A stretch of DNA of 36,913 bases from a virus: IMG/VR virus record IMGVR_UViG_3300030012_000595, positions 1 to 36,913 of that record; one strand, given 5' to 3'. A program made the translations under genes and the position numbers. The notes below the pieces were generated by a model. That model was not told where the DNA came from and searched no databases. It was given only the letters and a program-made list of their open reading frames with translations. This document shows, piece after piece, positions 1 through 5,736 of this stretch (its first letter is position 1; each line of letters opens with the position of its first letter).

Positions 1-82
1 AGAAATATTTGATAGTTTTGTAAAAACTCAATTAATAGAAATGGTTAATGGGATTTATACAGATAAAGACTTAATAAACATG
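1..82. repeat. Left copy of terminal overlap (circular closure)
   Basis: Bases 6-82 are identical to bases 36837-36913 (77 bases). The match continues outward over bases 1-4, with one mismatch at base 5 (A here, G at 36836). An exact 77-base end repeat is what a k-mer assembler leaves on a circular contig, and the reading frame continues through it. I read it as an assembly overlap of a circular or circularly permuted genome, not as a biological terminal repeat. Confidence 0.93.
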
Positions 83-127
83 ATGAAAAAAACAGTAGAA
101 ACATACGAGAAATTTGAGGAGGAATAA
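1..127 (+). CDS. C-terminal part of 44-residue small protein spanning the closure point
   Basis: The frame enters at base 2 and ends at TAA 125-127. The start lies at 36824 on the other side of the closure, giving a 44-residue protein that begins MGLEVFDSFVK and ends EKFEEE. It is acidic, with no recognised domain. The stop overlaps the next start (TAATG), and the GAGGAGGAA that encodes the terminal Glu codons is also the ribosome-binding site of the gene at 127. Base 5 differs between the two copies and changes Val (right end) to Ile (left end) at residue 5, so reads from two variants may be present. Function unknown. Confidence 0.75.
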   Translation, partial: EIFDSFVKTQLIEMVNGIYTDKDLINMMKKTVETYEKFEEE

Positions 128-459
128 TGTACAAAGAAAAAGAAATAGAAAACGAGTTATTAGATTATTTAGATAATAACGATTTGACTATAGAGGAGGC
201 TATCAAAGATGATGACCTACACCACAAAGTATATAACGAGGATTATTTTATTATAGGATATTACAACGCTGAAAAGTGGTTAATAGACAATGATGAAAAC
301 TATACCTTTGAAGTGTTAGGGTATGTCATGGAGCAAGAAAGAGAAATGTTTGGAGAAAATAATACTCTTTTTGATAATGCTGAAACTCTAGTAAATCATT
401 ATGCGTATTGGGTAGGCAATAAAATTATAAACGATTTACGAAACGAATTACTTGTATAA
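127..459 (+). CDS. Conserved phage hypothetical protein (YNxDYFIIGYYNAEKWL type)
   Basis: A 110-residue acidic protein. The core 'HHKVYNEDYFIIGYYNAE' followed by an FG.N...F.N.E..VN.YAY pattern resembles a small protein of unknown function that recurs in marine phage genomes; I recall the pattern but no function. There is no signal peptide or membrane segment. The start is supported by an upstream GAGGAGGAA overlapping the previous gene's stop. It is the last gene before the strong terminator at 487-519, so it closes the transcription unit that begins near 36071. A role in early host takeover is possible from position alone. Confidence 0.8.
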   Translation: MYKEKEIENELLDYLDNNDLTIEEAIKDDDLHHKVYNEDYFIIGYYNAEKWLIDNDENYTFEVLGYVMEQEREMFGENNTLFDNAETLVNHYAYWVGNKIINDLRNELLV

Positions 460-486
460 CTCCCCTTAGTTATACGATACGAAGAG

Positions 487-519
487 AAGCCCCCTGCTGC
501 CCCAGGGGGTTTTTCTTTT
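487..519 (+). terminator. Rho-independent terminator
   Basis: CCCCCTG (490-496) pairs with CAGGGGG (503-509) around a 6-base loop. The stem can be extended by a G-T and two A-T pairs outward (487-489 with 510-512). It is followed by TTTTTCTTTT. It lies 28 bases after the stop at 459 and just before the promoter at 527. Among the clearest signals in the window. Confidence 0.93.
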
Positions 520-526
520 ATATGAC

Positions 527-554
527 TTGACAACAGATATTCACATAGTAATCT
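527..554 (+). promoter_or_regulatory. Probable sigma70-type promoter after the terminator
   Basis: A perfect TTGACA lies at 527-532, followed 16 bases later by TAATCT (549-554), a weak -10 box. A palindrome ATGTACAT follows at 555-562, and the same octamer recurs at 1595-1602 ahead of another gene. Position right behind a terminator and 30 bases before the coupled gene series starting at 585 supports promoter function. The exact -10 is uncertain. Confidence 0.55.
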
Positions 555-584
555 ATGTACATGGTTATTAACAGAGGAGGAATA

Positions 585-707
585 ATGGCTAAACCAAAAA
601 TATATACAATGTTTGTATCATTTTCAGCTATGGATATGGAACAAGCAATAGAATATATACACGAATTAGATGATAAAGATATTAGAAGTTGTTTGGAGGA
701 GGAGTAA
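585..707 (+). CDS. Small hypothetical protein, 40 aa
   Basis: Starts MAKPKIYTMF and ends SCLEEE; unrecognised. The start follows GAGGAGGAATA directly, the same junction found between many genes of this strand. It is the first gene behind the promoter at 527. Its stop TAA shares a base with the next ATG (TAATG, 705-709), and its last codons GAGGAGGAG form the next gene's ribosome-binding site, so translation of the two is probably coupled. The middle (MDMEQAIEYIHELDD) could form an amphipathic helix. No function can be assigned. Confidence 0.7.
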   Translation: MAKPKIYTMFVSFSAMDMEQAIEYIHELDDKDIRSCLEEE

Positions 708-925
708 TGGATAAAGAATATCGTACAGTAAAAGTTCATACAGAGGAATTGCAAGAGATATTAGGTGCAAAATCATTTGTAGTAGAAATAGAACGAGAAG
801 TATCAGTTGTTGTTAATGCTGATAGCAAAGAACAAGCAGAGGAACACGCTATGGATTTGTTCGTTGAAAATCCTAACGAGGAACTTTTATTAAACAGAGT
901 TGTAGGAGTTACAGAGGAGGAATAA
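707..925 (+). CDS. Small hypothetical protein, 72 aa
   Basis: Starts MDKEYRTVKVHTEEL. I take the internal ATG at 707 rather than the one at 689, because 707 overlaps the upstream stop and has GAGGAGGAG at the right distance. The pattern is 'V.V.ADSKEQAEEHAMDLF', alternating hydrophobic residues followed by an Asn/Ala-Asp-Ser and an Ala/Glu-rich helix. Small beta-strand/helix proteins of this kind in phages often carry a 'VxVxAxSxEEAxxxA' motif, but no role is known to me. It ends GVTEEE with the coupled junction to the gene at 925. Confidence 0.75.
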   Translation: MDKEYRTVKVHTEELQEILGAKSFVVEIEREVSVVVNADSKEQAEEHAMDLFVENPNEELLLNRVVGVTEEE

Positions 926-1053
926 TGGCGTTAACAAAGAGCCAATATATAGATATTGCTACCAAAATATCAAATGCTAAAAACGATAATTGGTTAATTG
1001 AATTACAAGGACTACTTGAATATAAATTACATAAATTAAAAGAGGAGGAATAA
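925..1053 (+). CDS. Small hypothetical protein, 42 aa
   Basis: Starts MALTKSQYID and ends HKLKEEE. It is predicted to be mostly helical and charged, with no recognised domain. It is coupled on both sides by TAATG junctions (923-927 and 1051-1055), each with GAGGAGGAA as ribosome-binding site. The uniform junctions and consistent frame argue that it is a real gene despite its size. Function unknown. Confidence 0.68.
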   Translation: MALTKSQYIDIATKISNAKNDNWLIELQGLLEYKLHKLKEEE

Positions 1054-1229
1054 TGAAAAATATTAAAGTAGAACAAATTACTTTATATATAGCAAGTGAT
1101 AAAAGCAAAACAGATACTGCTTTTGATAGTGTCATAGGAACAGTAATGGAGGATAGCTTTATGAGTGACTATACATTACTTGATTATGATAACCCAACAG
1201 AATACAAGTTAGTTAAGAAAGGTAAGTAA
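1053..1229 (+). CDS. Small hypothetical protein, 58 aa
   Basis: Starts MKNIKVEQITLYIASDK and ends YKLVKKGK. The strong ribosome-binding site AGAGGAGGAA overlaps the preceding gene's end. The stop TAA at 1227-1229 shares a base with the next ATG, but unlike its neighbours this gene does not end in Glu codons, so the next gene has a poorer ribosome-binding site (AAAGGTAAG) and may depend on translational coupling. No domain recognised. Confidence 0.68.
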   Translation: MKNIKVEQITLYIASDKSKTDTAFDSVIGTVMEDSFMSDYTLLDYDNPTEYKLVKKGK

Positions 1230-1357
1230 TGCTGCATATATTTAGATGTATGATGACTACTCATGTAGTAGTCCAGGAAGAAGAGCCATACATAGGCACA
1301 GGCGATAGACCTATGTGTGATTACTGCTATGACATAGCAGAGGAGGGAAGTTCATGA
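1229..1357 (+). CDS. Small Cys/His protein, possible zinc finger, 42 aa
   Basis: Starts MLHIFRCMMTTHVVVQEE and contains C7, H12 and a C30-x-x-C33 pair (MCDYCYD), which together could make a CCCH/CHCC zinc site. This is inference from spacing; the family is not recognised. It begins on the TAATG overlap with the upstream stop and ends in an ATGA overlap with the gene at 1354 (TGA 1355-1357). A purine-rich AGAGGAGGGAAG near its end serves as ribosome-binding site for that gene. Confidence 0.65.
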   Translation: MLHIFRCMMTTHVVVQEEEPYIGTGDRPMCDYCYDIAEEGSS

Positions 1358-1563
1358 AATTATATGATACAGATTATGTAATAGTAGATAGCGAAACATT
1401 AGAGCCAAAAGATAGTTTAGATATTATCTATGGTAAAGATAGTTTGCAGGAGGAATTACAAAATAATCAATTAGGTAAAAATGAAATAGCAATATCTATG
1501 ACTAAATTACCTAAAAGATTACAAGACAAGTATCTACAACATATAAAATTTAACACCACTTAA
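1354..1563 (+). CDS. Small hypothetical protein, 69 aa
   Basis: Starts MKLYDTDYVIVDSETLEPKD. The beginning reads like a small beta-strand domain, followed by a helical Gln/Asn-rich middle and a Lys-rich C terminus. It is preceded by AGAGGAGGGAAG and overlaps the previous stop by four bases. The last codons fall inside an inverted repeat (1549-1582), which could fold at the mRNA 3' end. No function can be assigned. Confidence 0.72.
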   Translation: MKLYDTDYVIVDSETLEPKDSLDIIYGKDSLQEELQNNQLGKNEIAISMTKLPKRLQDKYLQHIKFNTT

Positions 1564-1582
1564 CATGACAATATGTGTTAAA
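1549..1582 (+). repeat. Inverted repeat TTTAACAC...GTGTTAAA
   Basis: TTTAACAC (1549-1556) is the exact reverse complement of GTGTTAAA (1575-1582), separated by 18 bases. A shorter nested pair TTAACA (1560-1565)/TGTTAA (1576-1581) uses the same right arm. No T-run follows, so it is not a standard terminator. It could be an operator with two alternative half-site pairings, or an mRNA end structure. It is followed by ATGTACAT (1595-1602), as also seen behind the promoter at 527. Confidence 0.45.
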
Positions 1583-1611
1583 CTGACAGTAGATATGTAC
1601 ATAAGGAGTAT

Positions 1612-1761
1612 ATGTATAAGGTACTAAGTACATCAATCTATGGTGGGAGTATGGAGTTTGACTTTGATACTCTACACGAGGCACAGTTAAAGGTTAGAGA
1701 GTTGAAAGACCACGACCACAAAGATGCTTTCATAGTTAGATTGATTACAGTAAATAGTTAA
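1612..1761 (+). CDS. Small hypothetical protein, 49 aa
   Basis: Starts MYKVLSTSIYGGSMEFDFDT; stop TAA at 1759-1761. The start has ATAAGGAG six bases upstream. The sequence suggests a short beta-hairpin, a helix (LHEAQLKVRELKDHDH) and a final strand (AFIVRLITVNS), so it is plausibly a compact folded domain. It stands alone, with 48 bases of noncoding sequence in front containing an inverted repeat and ATGTACAT, and may start its own transcript. Unrecognised. Confidence 0.65.
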   Translation: MYKVLSTSIYGGSMEFDFDTLHEAQLKVRELKDHDHKDAFIVRLITVNS

Positions 1762-1783
1762 AACAAAATAGGAGGAACTGAAT

Positions 1784-1987
1784 ATGGAATATTATATTTA
1801 TGTGCTTATAGTTGCATTGACAATTACAAGCGTAGGTGCATTATTGACACTAGGCTTAGTGTTGTGGTGGTTGTACGACAACTTCCCATTTAAATACATT
1901 AAGCTAGACAATTCATTTGTTGATACAATAGATGAACTACAACAGGACATTTACGAATACTTTGATGAGGAGGCAGAGCGTGAGTGA
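1784..1987 (+). CDS. Small single-pass membrane protein, 67 aa
   Basis: Starts MEYYIYVLIVALTITSVGALL. Residues 5-31 form one long hydrophobic segment ending in WWLYDN, followed by an acidic cytoplasmic-looking tail (DELQQDIYEYFDEEAERE). GGAGGAAC sits at a good distance upstream. The tail codons include GAGGAGG, which acts as ribosome-binding site for the HTH gene overlapping its 3' end. It could be an early inner-membrane protein, for example for superinfection exclusion or host takeover, but that is a guess from topology. Confidence 0.75.
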   Translation: MEYYIYVLIVALTITSVGALLTLGLVLWWLYDNFPFKYIKLDNSFVDTIDELQQDIYEYFDEEAERE

Positions 1988-2180
1988 TATGGAAACTAAA
2001 TTAGAAAACATACAACAACAGATAGATTATAAGCAGCAGAGCTTAGATAATCTACTAGAACTACGACAGAAATTTGTTATAGAAGCATACCATAATGGAA
2101 TGTCCATGATTAAGATAGGGCAACTGCTAAAGATTACACGACAAAGAGTGTACGCAGTTATCAAAGCAGAGGAGGAATAA
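1980..2180 (+). CDS. Small HTH DNA-binding protein, 66 aa
   Basis: I choose the GTG at 1980 because GAGGAGG (1967-1973) lies six bases upstream; METKLEN at 1989 is the alternative start. Residues 4-35 form a charged helix or short coiled coil (Gln/Leu-rich). Residues about 36-63 match a helix-turn-helix of the sigma-region-4/resolvase type: AYHNGMSMIKIGQLL then KITRQRVYAVI. It is a likely transcription regulator or DNA-binding accessory for the recombination genes downstream. It overlaps the membrane protein by eight bases and ends KAEEE on a TAATG junction with the gene at 2180. Confidence 0.75.
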   Translation: MSDMETKLENIQQQIDYKQQSLDNLLELRQKFVIEAYHNGMSMIKIGQLLKITRQRVYAVIKAEEE

Positions 2181-3004
2181 TGCCTAAATTTAATGTAGAT
2201 GACTATGTAATGGTGGAGGATAGGATAAAGAAGTTTAGAGAGAAACACCCTGATGGGCAGATTAAAACAGAACTTGTTGCCTCTACACCAGACTTACAGA
2301 GTGTCATAGTTAAAGCAGAAGTGTATGACAAAGAGGGCAACATGTTAGGTAGCGACCTAGCACAAGACCATCAAGGCACACACAACTTTGCTAATGAATA
2401 TTCATGGGTAGAAGTAGCAACAACATCTGCTATTGGTAGAGCTTTATTTAATGCAGGTTTTCAAAAGTCTAATGGCGAGAAGAAAGCTAGTAGAGAAGAA
2501 ATGCAAAAGGTTGTTAATAAACAAGAGCAGAGTAAGAAAGAGGTTGCAAAGATTACCAACGATAGTGCAGAGAAATTTGCAGAAGATATTGGTGCAAAGA
2601 AAAAATCTATTGGCGACCAACTTAATGACATATTAAAAGAGATGATACCTAACGATAAGAAGATGAAAGAAGTTAAGACCAAAGTCTATAACGATATGGT
2701 TGATAGTACAGAAGTTAACGAAGATGTAGAGTACTGGACTAACAAAGATATGGACAAGTTCTTAAACAGAGTAGAAGTTTTCTTAGAAGATGAGGACATT
2801 ATTGATGTTGTCATTGGTGCAGAGGTTATTAAAGAATGCCCAATCTGTAAAAAGACAGGCAATATTGAGGACAACAGAGAGAAAAAATCAGACCCTAAGT
2901 TTTCTAAAATACCTGACTTTGCATGTAGCAACTATGGAGAGAATGATGGTTGTGGTAAAGGTTGGTGGATAGGTAATGATGACCTACCAACAGAATGGAT
3001 TTAG
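2180..3004 (+). CDS. Putative ssDNA-binding/single-strand annealing protein with C-terminal zinc ribbon
   Basis: 274 residues. The N-terminal part (1-95) has DRIKKFREKHPDGQI, then VIVKAEVYD and TTSAIGRALFNAGF. This arrangement resembles a phage family near ERF/Rad52-like annealing proteins, in which a G-x-A-L helix ends the core; I place it there tentatively. A Lys/Glu-rich linker (100-215) follows. The C terminus has C220-x2-C223 and C249/C258, ending GKGWWIGND, a zinc ribbon of the CxxC...Cx8C type. If correct, it anneals or protects single strands during recombination-dependent replication, with the nuclease at 3539 as partner. It starts on TAATG with AGAGGAGGAA. Confidence 0.6.
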   Translation: MPKFNVDDYVMVEDRIKKFREKHPDGQIKTELVASTPDLQSVIVKAEVYDKEGNMLGSDLAQDHQGTHNFANEYSWVEVATTSAIGRALFNAGFQKSNGEKKASREEMQKVVNKQEQSKKEVAKITNDSAEKFAEDIGAKKKSIGDQLNDILKEMIPNDKKMKEVKTKVYNDMVDSTEVNEDVEYWTNKDMDKFLNRVEVFLEDEDIIDVVIGAEVIKECPICKKTGNIEDNREKKSDPKFSKIPDFACSNYGENDGCGKGWWIGNDDLPTEWI

Positions 3005-3294
3005 AAAGTGCAGGGGAAATCTTTAATGTTAAGAAACTTAAAGAAAAATTACAAAAAAGGTATCCCAACTACAATTTTGATGTACCTCCTTTACCTGATA
3101 GGGAGTGTAAAGCACCAATCTTATGTAAGAACAAAGATAAAGTTAGGTACACAGACAGTCAAGGAAATCTTTACTGTGGACAAAGGTACAAGTTAACTAA
3201 TGAAACCAATCCATACGAATGGGAATGGCGAACATGCCACGCCTTACTCAAAGAAGCAGAGCAAGGAATTGAAACAAGTGAGTTACCATTTTGA
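2995..3294 (+). CDS. Hypothetical protein with several Cys, 99 aa
   Basis: Starts MDLESAGEIFNVKKLKEK and overlaps the previous gene by 10 bases. The middle has C38, C44, C61 and C81 around DRECKAPILCKN and NLYCGQRYK, so a metal site is possible. The phrase 'YTDSQGNLYCGQ' suggests a small beta-hairpin. No family recognised. Its place directly behind the ssDNA-binding candidate, with overlap, suggests a related role in DNA metabolism. Ribosome-binding signal is weak, so expression likely depends on coupling. Confidence 0.7.
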   Translation: MDLESAGEIFNVKKLKEKLQKRYPNYNFDVPPLPDRECKAPILCKNKDKVRYTDSQGNLYCGQRYKLTNETNPYEWEWRTCHALLKEAEQGIETSELPF

Positions 3295-3350
3295 GTTTGA
3301 TTATGATATATGGGTTTTAATAAATAAAAGAGGAAATAAAAGGAGAAAAA

Positions 3351-3539
3351 ATGATTGATGTAATGTTAAGCAAAGCAACAGATGGTATGTTGATTGCAGA
3401 GTTATTAAACAGGAGAACAGACAAAGAAGTTCCTTTGTTTATGGGTAAAAGTATTTTGTTGCCTAATGGACAACAACAACTCATAGCCATACTTCCTAAC
3501 ATACAAATACTTACGAATGTAGAGCAAGAGGAAGAATAA
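3351..3539 (+). CDS. Small hypothetical protein, 62 aa
   Basis: Starts MIDVMLSKATDGMLIAELLN. It shows a helix followed by strands (FMGKSILLPNGQQQLIAILP), a pattern of a small alpha/beta domain, and ends VEQEEE. AAAAGGAGAAAAA is the ribosome-binding site. The stop overlaps the nuclease start (TAATG at 3537-3541), and its Glu codons (GAGGAAGAA) form that gene's ribosome-binding site. Coupled expression suggests that it is an accessory of the nuclease. Unrecognised. Confidence 0.7.
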   Translation: MIDVMLSKATDGMLIAELLNRRTDKEVPLFMGKSILLPNGQQQLIAILPNIQILTNVEQEEE

Positions 3540-4015
3540 TGGACTTCAGCGATATGGAGTACAACGACAGGGTAGAAGGTGGTGTTGGTAAACAAGCAGA
3601 GGACATCTTTGAACAACATCTTACAGACTTAGGGCTAGTAAAACAAAAAGACTGGTTAAAAGCAGCAACTAGCCCATGGGAACATAGTATTGATTTCTTT
3701 TGGTACTACACAGACATTATTGTTGTTCCTGATTACATTTTTAACAGAAGAGATAAGTTGTATTTGACAGAAGTCAAAGGTACAAAGAAAATAAAGTTTT
3801 CTGATATGGTAAAGCTACGAGAGTTATACGACAGAGCAAAAGATTATCCTGAAGTTAAAGTTGGTGTAACTTATGTCAATATAAAAACCAAAGAGGTCAA
3901 GTGGTATTCTTTTGATGAAATATTAAAGATGTGGGATAGCGTAAAAGAACATCACACTTACCATGAAAAAGACTTTAAAGGTCAAGAGAAAAGATACAAA
4001 ATTCTTCCATTGTAA
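3539..4015 (+). CDS. PD-(D/E)XK family nuclease
   Basis: 158 residues. Visible active-site pattern: E21 in a first helix (GKQAEDIFEQHL), D65 in VVPDYIF, and E78-x-K80 in LYLTEVKGT. This is the E...PD...ExK arrangement of RecB-like or Holliday-resolvase-like nucleases. The length is normal for a single-domain phage enzyme. It probably trims or resolves DNA during replication and recombination together with the annealing-protein candidate at 2180. A restriction-type enzyme is possible but no methylase is present. A promoter follows the stop, so this is the end of a coupled cluster. Confidence 0.78.
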   Translation: MDFSDMEYNDRVEGGVGKQAEDIFEQHLTDLGLVKQKDWLKAATSPWEHSIDFFWYYTDIIVVPDYIFNRRDKLYLTEVKGTKKIKFSDMVKLRELYDRAKDYPEVKVGVTYVNIKTKEVKWYSFDEILKMWDSVKEHHTYHEKDFKGQEKRYKILPL

Positions 4016-4026
4016 AAATACACGAT

Positions 4027-4055
4027 TTGACAAATGTGTCAACATGTGCTAACAT
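4027..4055 (+). promoter_or_regulatory. Promoter with extended -10 and palindromic operator-like -35
   Basis: TTGACA (4027-4032) is followed after 17 bases by TAACAT (4050-4055), preceded by TGC, an extended -10 element. The -35 box is also the left arm of an inverted repeat TTGACA-AATG-TGTCAA (4027-4042), placing a possible repressor site directly over the -35. It drives only the zinc-finger gene at 4087 before the convergent late operon is met. Confidence 0.68.
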
Positions 4056-4086
4056 GGTATCAGCAAATAAAACAAAGGGAGGAATT

Positions 4087-4227
4087 ATGGCTAGAAATAA
4101 ATGGATGGAAGATATGTATAAAATTCCAGAACCAAAACCAGAATGTTGGAGTTGTAATAAAACTTTTAATTCTGTATCTGTCAAAAACCAACACGAAGAA
4201 GAGTGTGATGAATGGATGGAGGATTAA
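4087..4227 (+). CDS. C2HC zinc-finger small protein, 46 aa
   Basis: Starts MARNKWMEDMYKIPEP. I use the ATG at 4087, not the earlier one at 4027, because AAAGGGAGGAATT lies just upstream and 4027 is the -35 box. The core is C-x2-C-x12-H-x4-C (ECWSCNKTF...NQHEEEC), a compact zinc finger like those used for DNA or protein binding. It has its own promoter with a palindrome over the -35, so it may be an early regulator. Its stop TAA (4225-4227) shares TTAA with the stop of the opposite-strand phosphoesterase. Confidence 0.78.
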   Translation: MARNKWMEDMYKIPEPKPECWSCNKTFNSVSVKNQHEEECDEWMED

Positions 4228-5399
4228 AGTATCTTTAGATTATCCCAACCTTTTTCATTGACAGTAAATGTAAGTACACCAGGGTGCGACCACATACCAC
4301 TTCTAGCAGTAAAGTCTATTGATTTATCTAAGCTAGGTGATTGAAACCAAGTTCTGTCACCCTGTTGCTTACTACGAAAGTGATGATAGTGACCTGTGAT
4401 TAAGATTTGACACTCACCTGCAGGAAGAAAGCCATACATCTGACCTTTCCACCAATTCTCTATCTTGTTTTCAGGATTGCTGCCTCCACCTGAAGTCATG
4501 TGTCCATGTGTCCAGCCACAAGTAATACCTTTGATGTCCATGACTTGATGAAACCCATCAGGAACTACAACAGATACCTTTTTATATCTATCAGGGTTAG
4601 CTTTCATAATCTCTTCACATATCTGCAAGTGCATAGTATCTGTGTTATCTAATCTGTTAGTGACAACCTGACCTTTCTGTGACCTAGAAGCCTCACCATG
4701 ATTACCTGGTGCTCCTGCTAAAACAAGTTTATCTGCATGTGGTAGGAAAGTATCTACTGTTTTCATCATCATAGACCTAGCTAACGCATACTGTTCTATC
4801 ATTGTAAGTTCAATGTTATAAGGTTGACTATCGTAAAAGCCATAACAGTTTTCAGTAAGGTCACCTAGTCCAATCATGTATATCTCATCTATTTGTACAC
4901 CTATCTTACGCAGTTCCTTAATTCTATTTACTGCATCTTGTAGGGCTATATCGTAGCGTTTAATGGTATTCTCAACGCCATAATCTTTCTTACCTAGCTG
5001 CCAATCAGCCATAAAAAACAAAAAAGCAGTATCACCTCCATGTGTTCTTAGTTTTAATGGTGGCTTACGACCTGCTTGTTTAAATAATGCCTGGAAATAT
5101 CTGTCATGTCCAGGTCTTTTCTTCTTTACAATGCCTTTAAACGCATAAAAGGTAGTAGTTTGTCCTCCTTTTAGCTGTGCATTCCATGAACTAGCTCTTA
5201 CAGAGCCCTCTATTTCGTAAATTTTAGGGTCAAAACCCCAACCTTCAAGTATCTCATCAAACTTCTGTCTATAGTTAGGGTCTGTTCCAACATGTGTGAT
5301 TTCACCTAGACCAGTTTGTTCATTGACTTCCAGACCTGGTTGCCAACCTGATTTGTAGAAGTTATTACCCCACTCTTCAGGTATATTTTTATTGGACAT
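4224..5399 (-). CDS. Calcineurin-like metallophosphoesterase
   Basis: 391 residues. The catalytic motifs are in the expected order: D132-x-Q134 (FMADWQLGK), G-L-G-D180, G-N-H-G-E at 232-236, HGH at 298-300 and GHYHH at 336-340, which bind two metal ions. The first motif has Gln where His is usual. An N-terminal region of about 120 residues (including GWQPG and SVRASSWNAQ) precedes the enzyme; this architecture is familiar from actinophage genomes. It may act on nucleotides, nucleic-acid ends or a signalling nucleotide. The start has AAAGGAGGACAA. It is the last gene of the late operon, distal to lysis genes, and ends on the converging early strand. Confidence 0.88.
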   Translation of the reverse strand: MSNKNIPEEWGNNFYKSGWQPGLEVNEQTGLGEITHVGTDPNYRQKFDEILEGWGFDPKIYEIEGSVRASSWNAQLKGGQTTTFYAFKGIVKKKRPGHDRYFQALFKQAGRKPPLKLRTHGGDTAFLFFMADWQLGKKDYGVENTIKRYDIALQDAVNRIKELRKIGVQIDEIYMIGLGDLTENCYGFYDSQPYNIELTMIEQYALARSMMMKTVDTFLPHADKLVLAGAPGNHGEASRSQKGQVVTNRLDNTDTMHLQICEEIMKANPDRYKKVSVVVPDGFHQVMDIKGITCGWTHGHMTSGGGSNPENKIENWWKGQMYGFLPAGECQILITGHYHHFRSKQQGDRTWFQSPSLDKSIDFTARSGMWSHPGVLTFTVNEKGWDNLKIL

Positions 5400-5454
5400 T
5401 TGTCCTCCTTTGCCCTGTAATTAACAGTTTACTACAAAGGAGTGACAAAATCTA

Positions 5455-5736
5455 TTACTTGGTAATTTGTTTTTTAGCGTATGTCTTGACTACTGCAAGG
5501 GCAGCACCACCACCAGCTAATGCAGCTAACTGTAAAGTTTCAGCTTCTACACCAACTAATGGAGCAACTGTCAATGCACCAATGAACGCTTCAATGAAGG
5601 TCCAAATGGCTCTTTCAAGCATATCTTTGAGTTCTTCACTCATTTTATACTCCCACGAATCAGACCAGGGTGTCCACCAAACATCTTTCTTAAATGTACC
5701 ATCTTGGTTTCTTGCTCTTTTAATTCTATCAAACAT
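5455..5736 (-). CDS. Holin, r1t-like
   Basis: 93 residues. A charged N terminus (MFDRIKRARNQDGTFKKD) and a Trp-rich stretch come before ERAIWTFIEAFIGALTVAPL, then a turn (VEAE) and LQLAALAGGGAALAVVKTYA, giving two membrane segments at about 42-62 and 66-85 and a basic end. The pattern matches the r1t-type holins common in phages of Gram-positive and actinobacterial hosts. It would form the membrane lesion for endolysin release. It starts on TAATG with the stop of the DUF5675-like gene, so both are translated together. Confidence 0.75.
   Translation of the reverse strand: MFDRIKRARNQDGTFKKDVWWTPWSDSWEYKMSEELKDMLERAIWTFIEAFIGALTVAPLVGVEAETLQLAALAGGGAALAVVKTYAKKQITK

Noticed and set aside
2433-2972. 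Overlapping small frames inside the annealing-protein gene on both strands
   Set aside because: Shadows without ribosome-binding sites; the 274-residue frame has a recognisable start, zinc ribbon and coupled neighbours.
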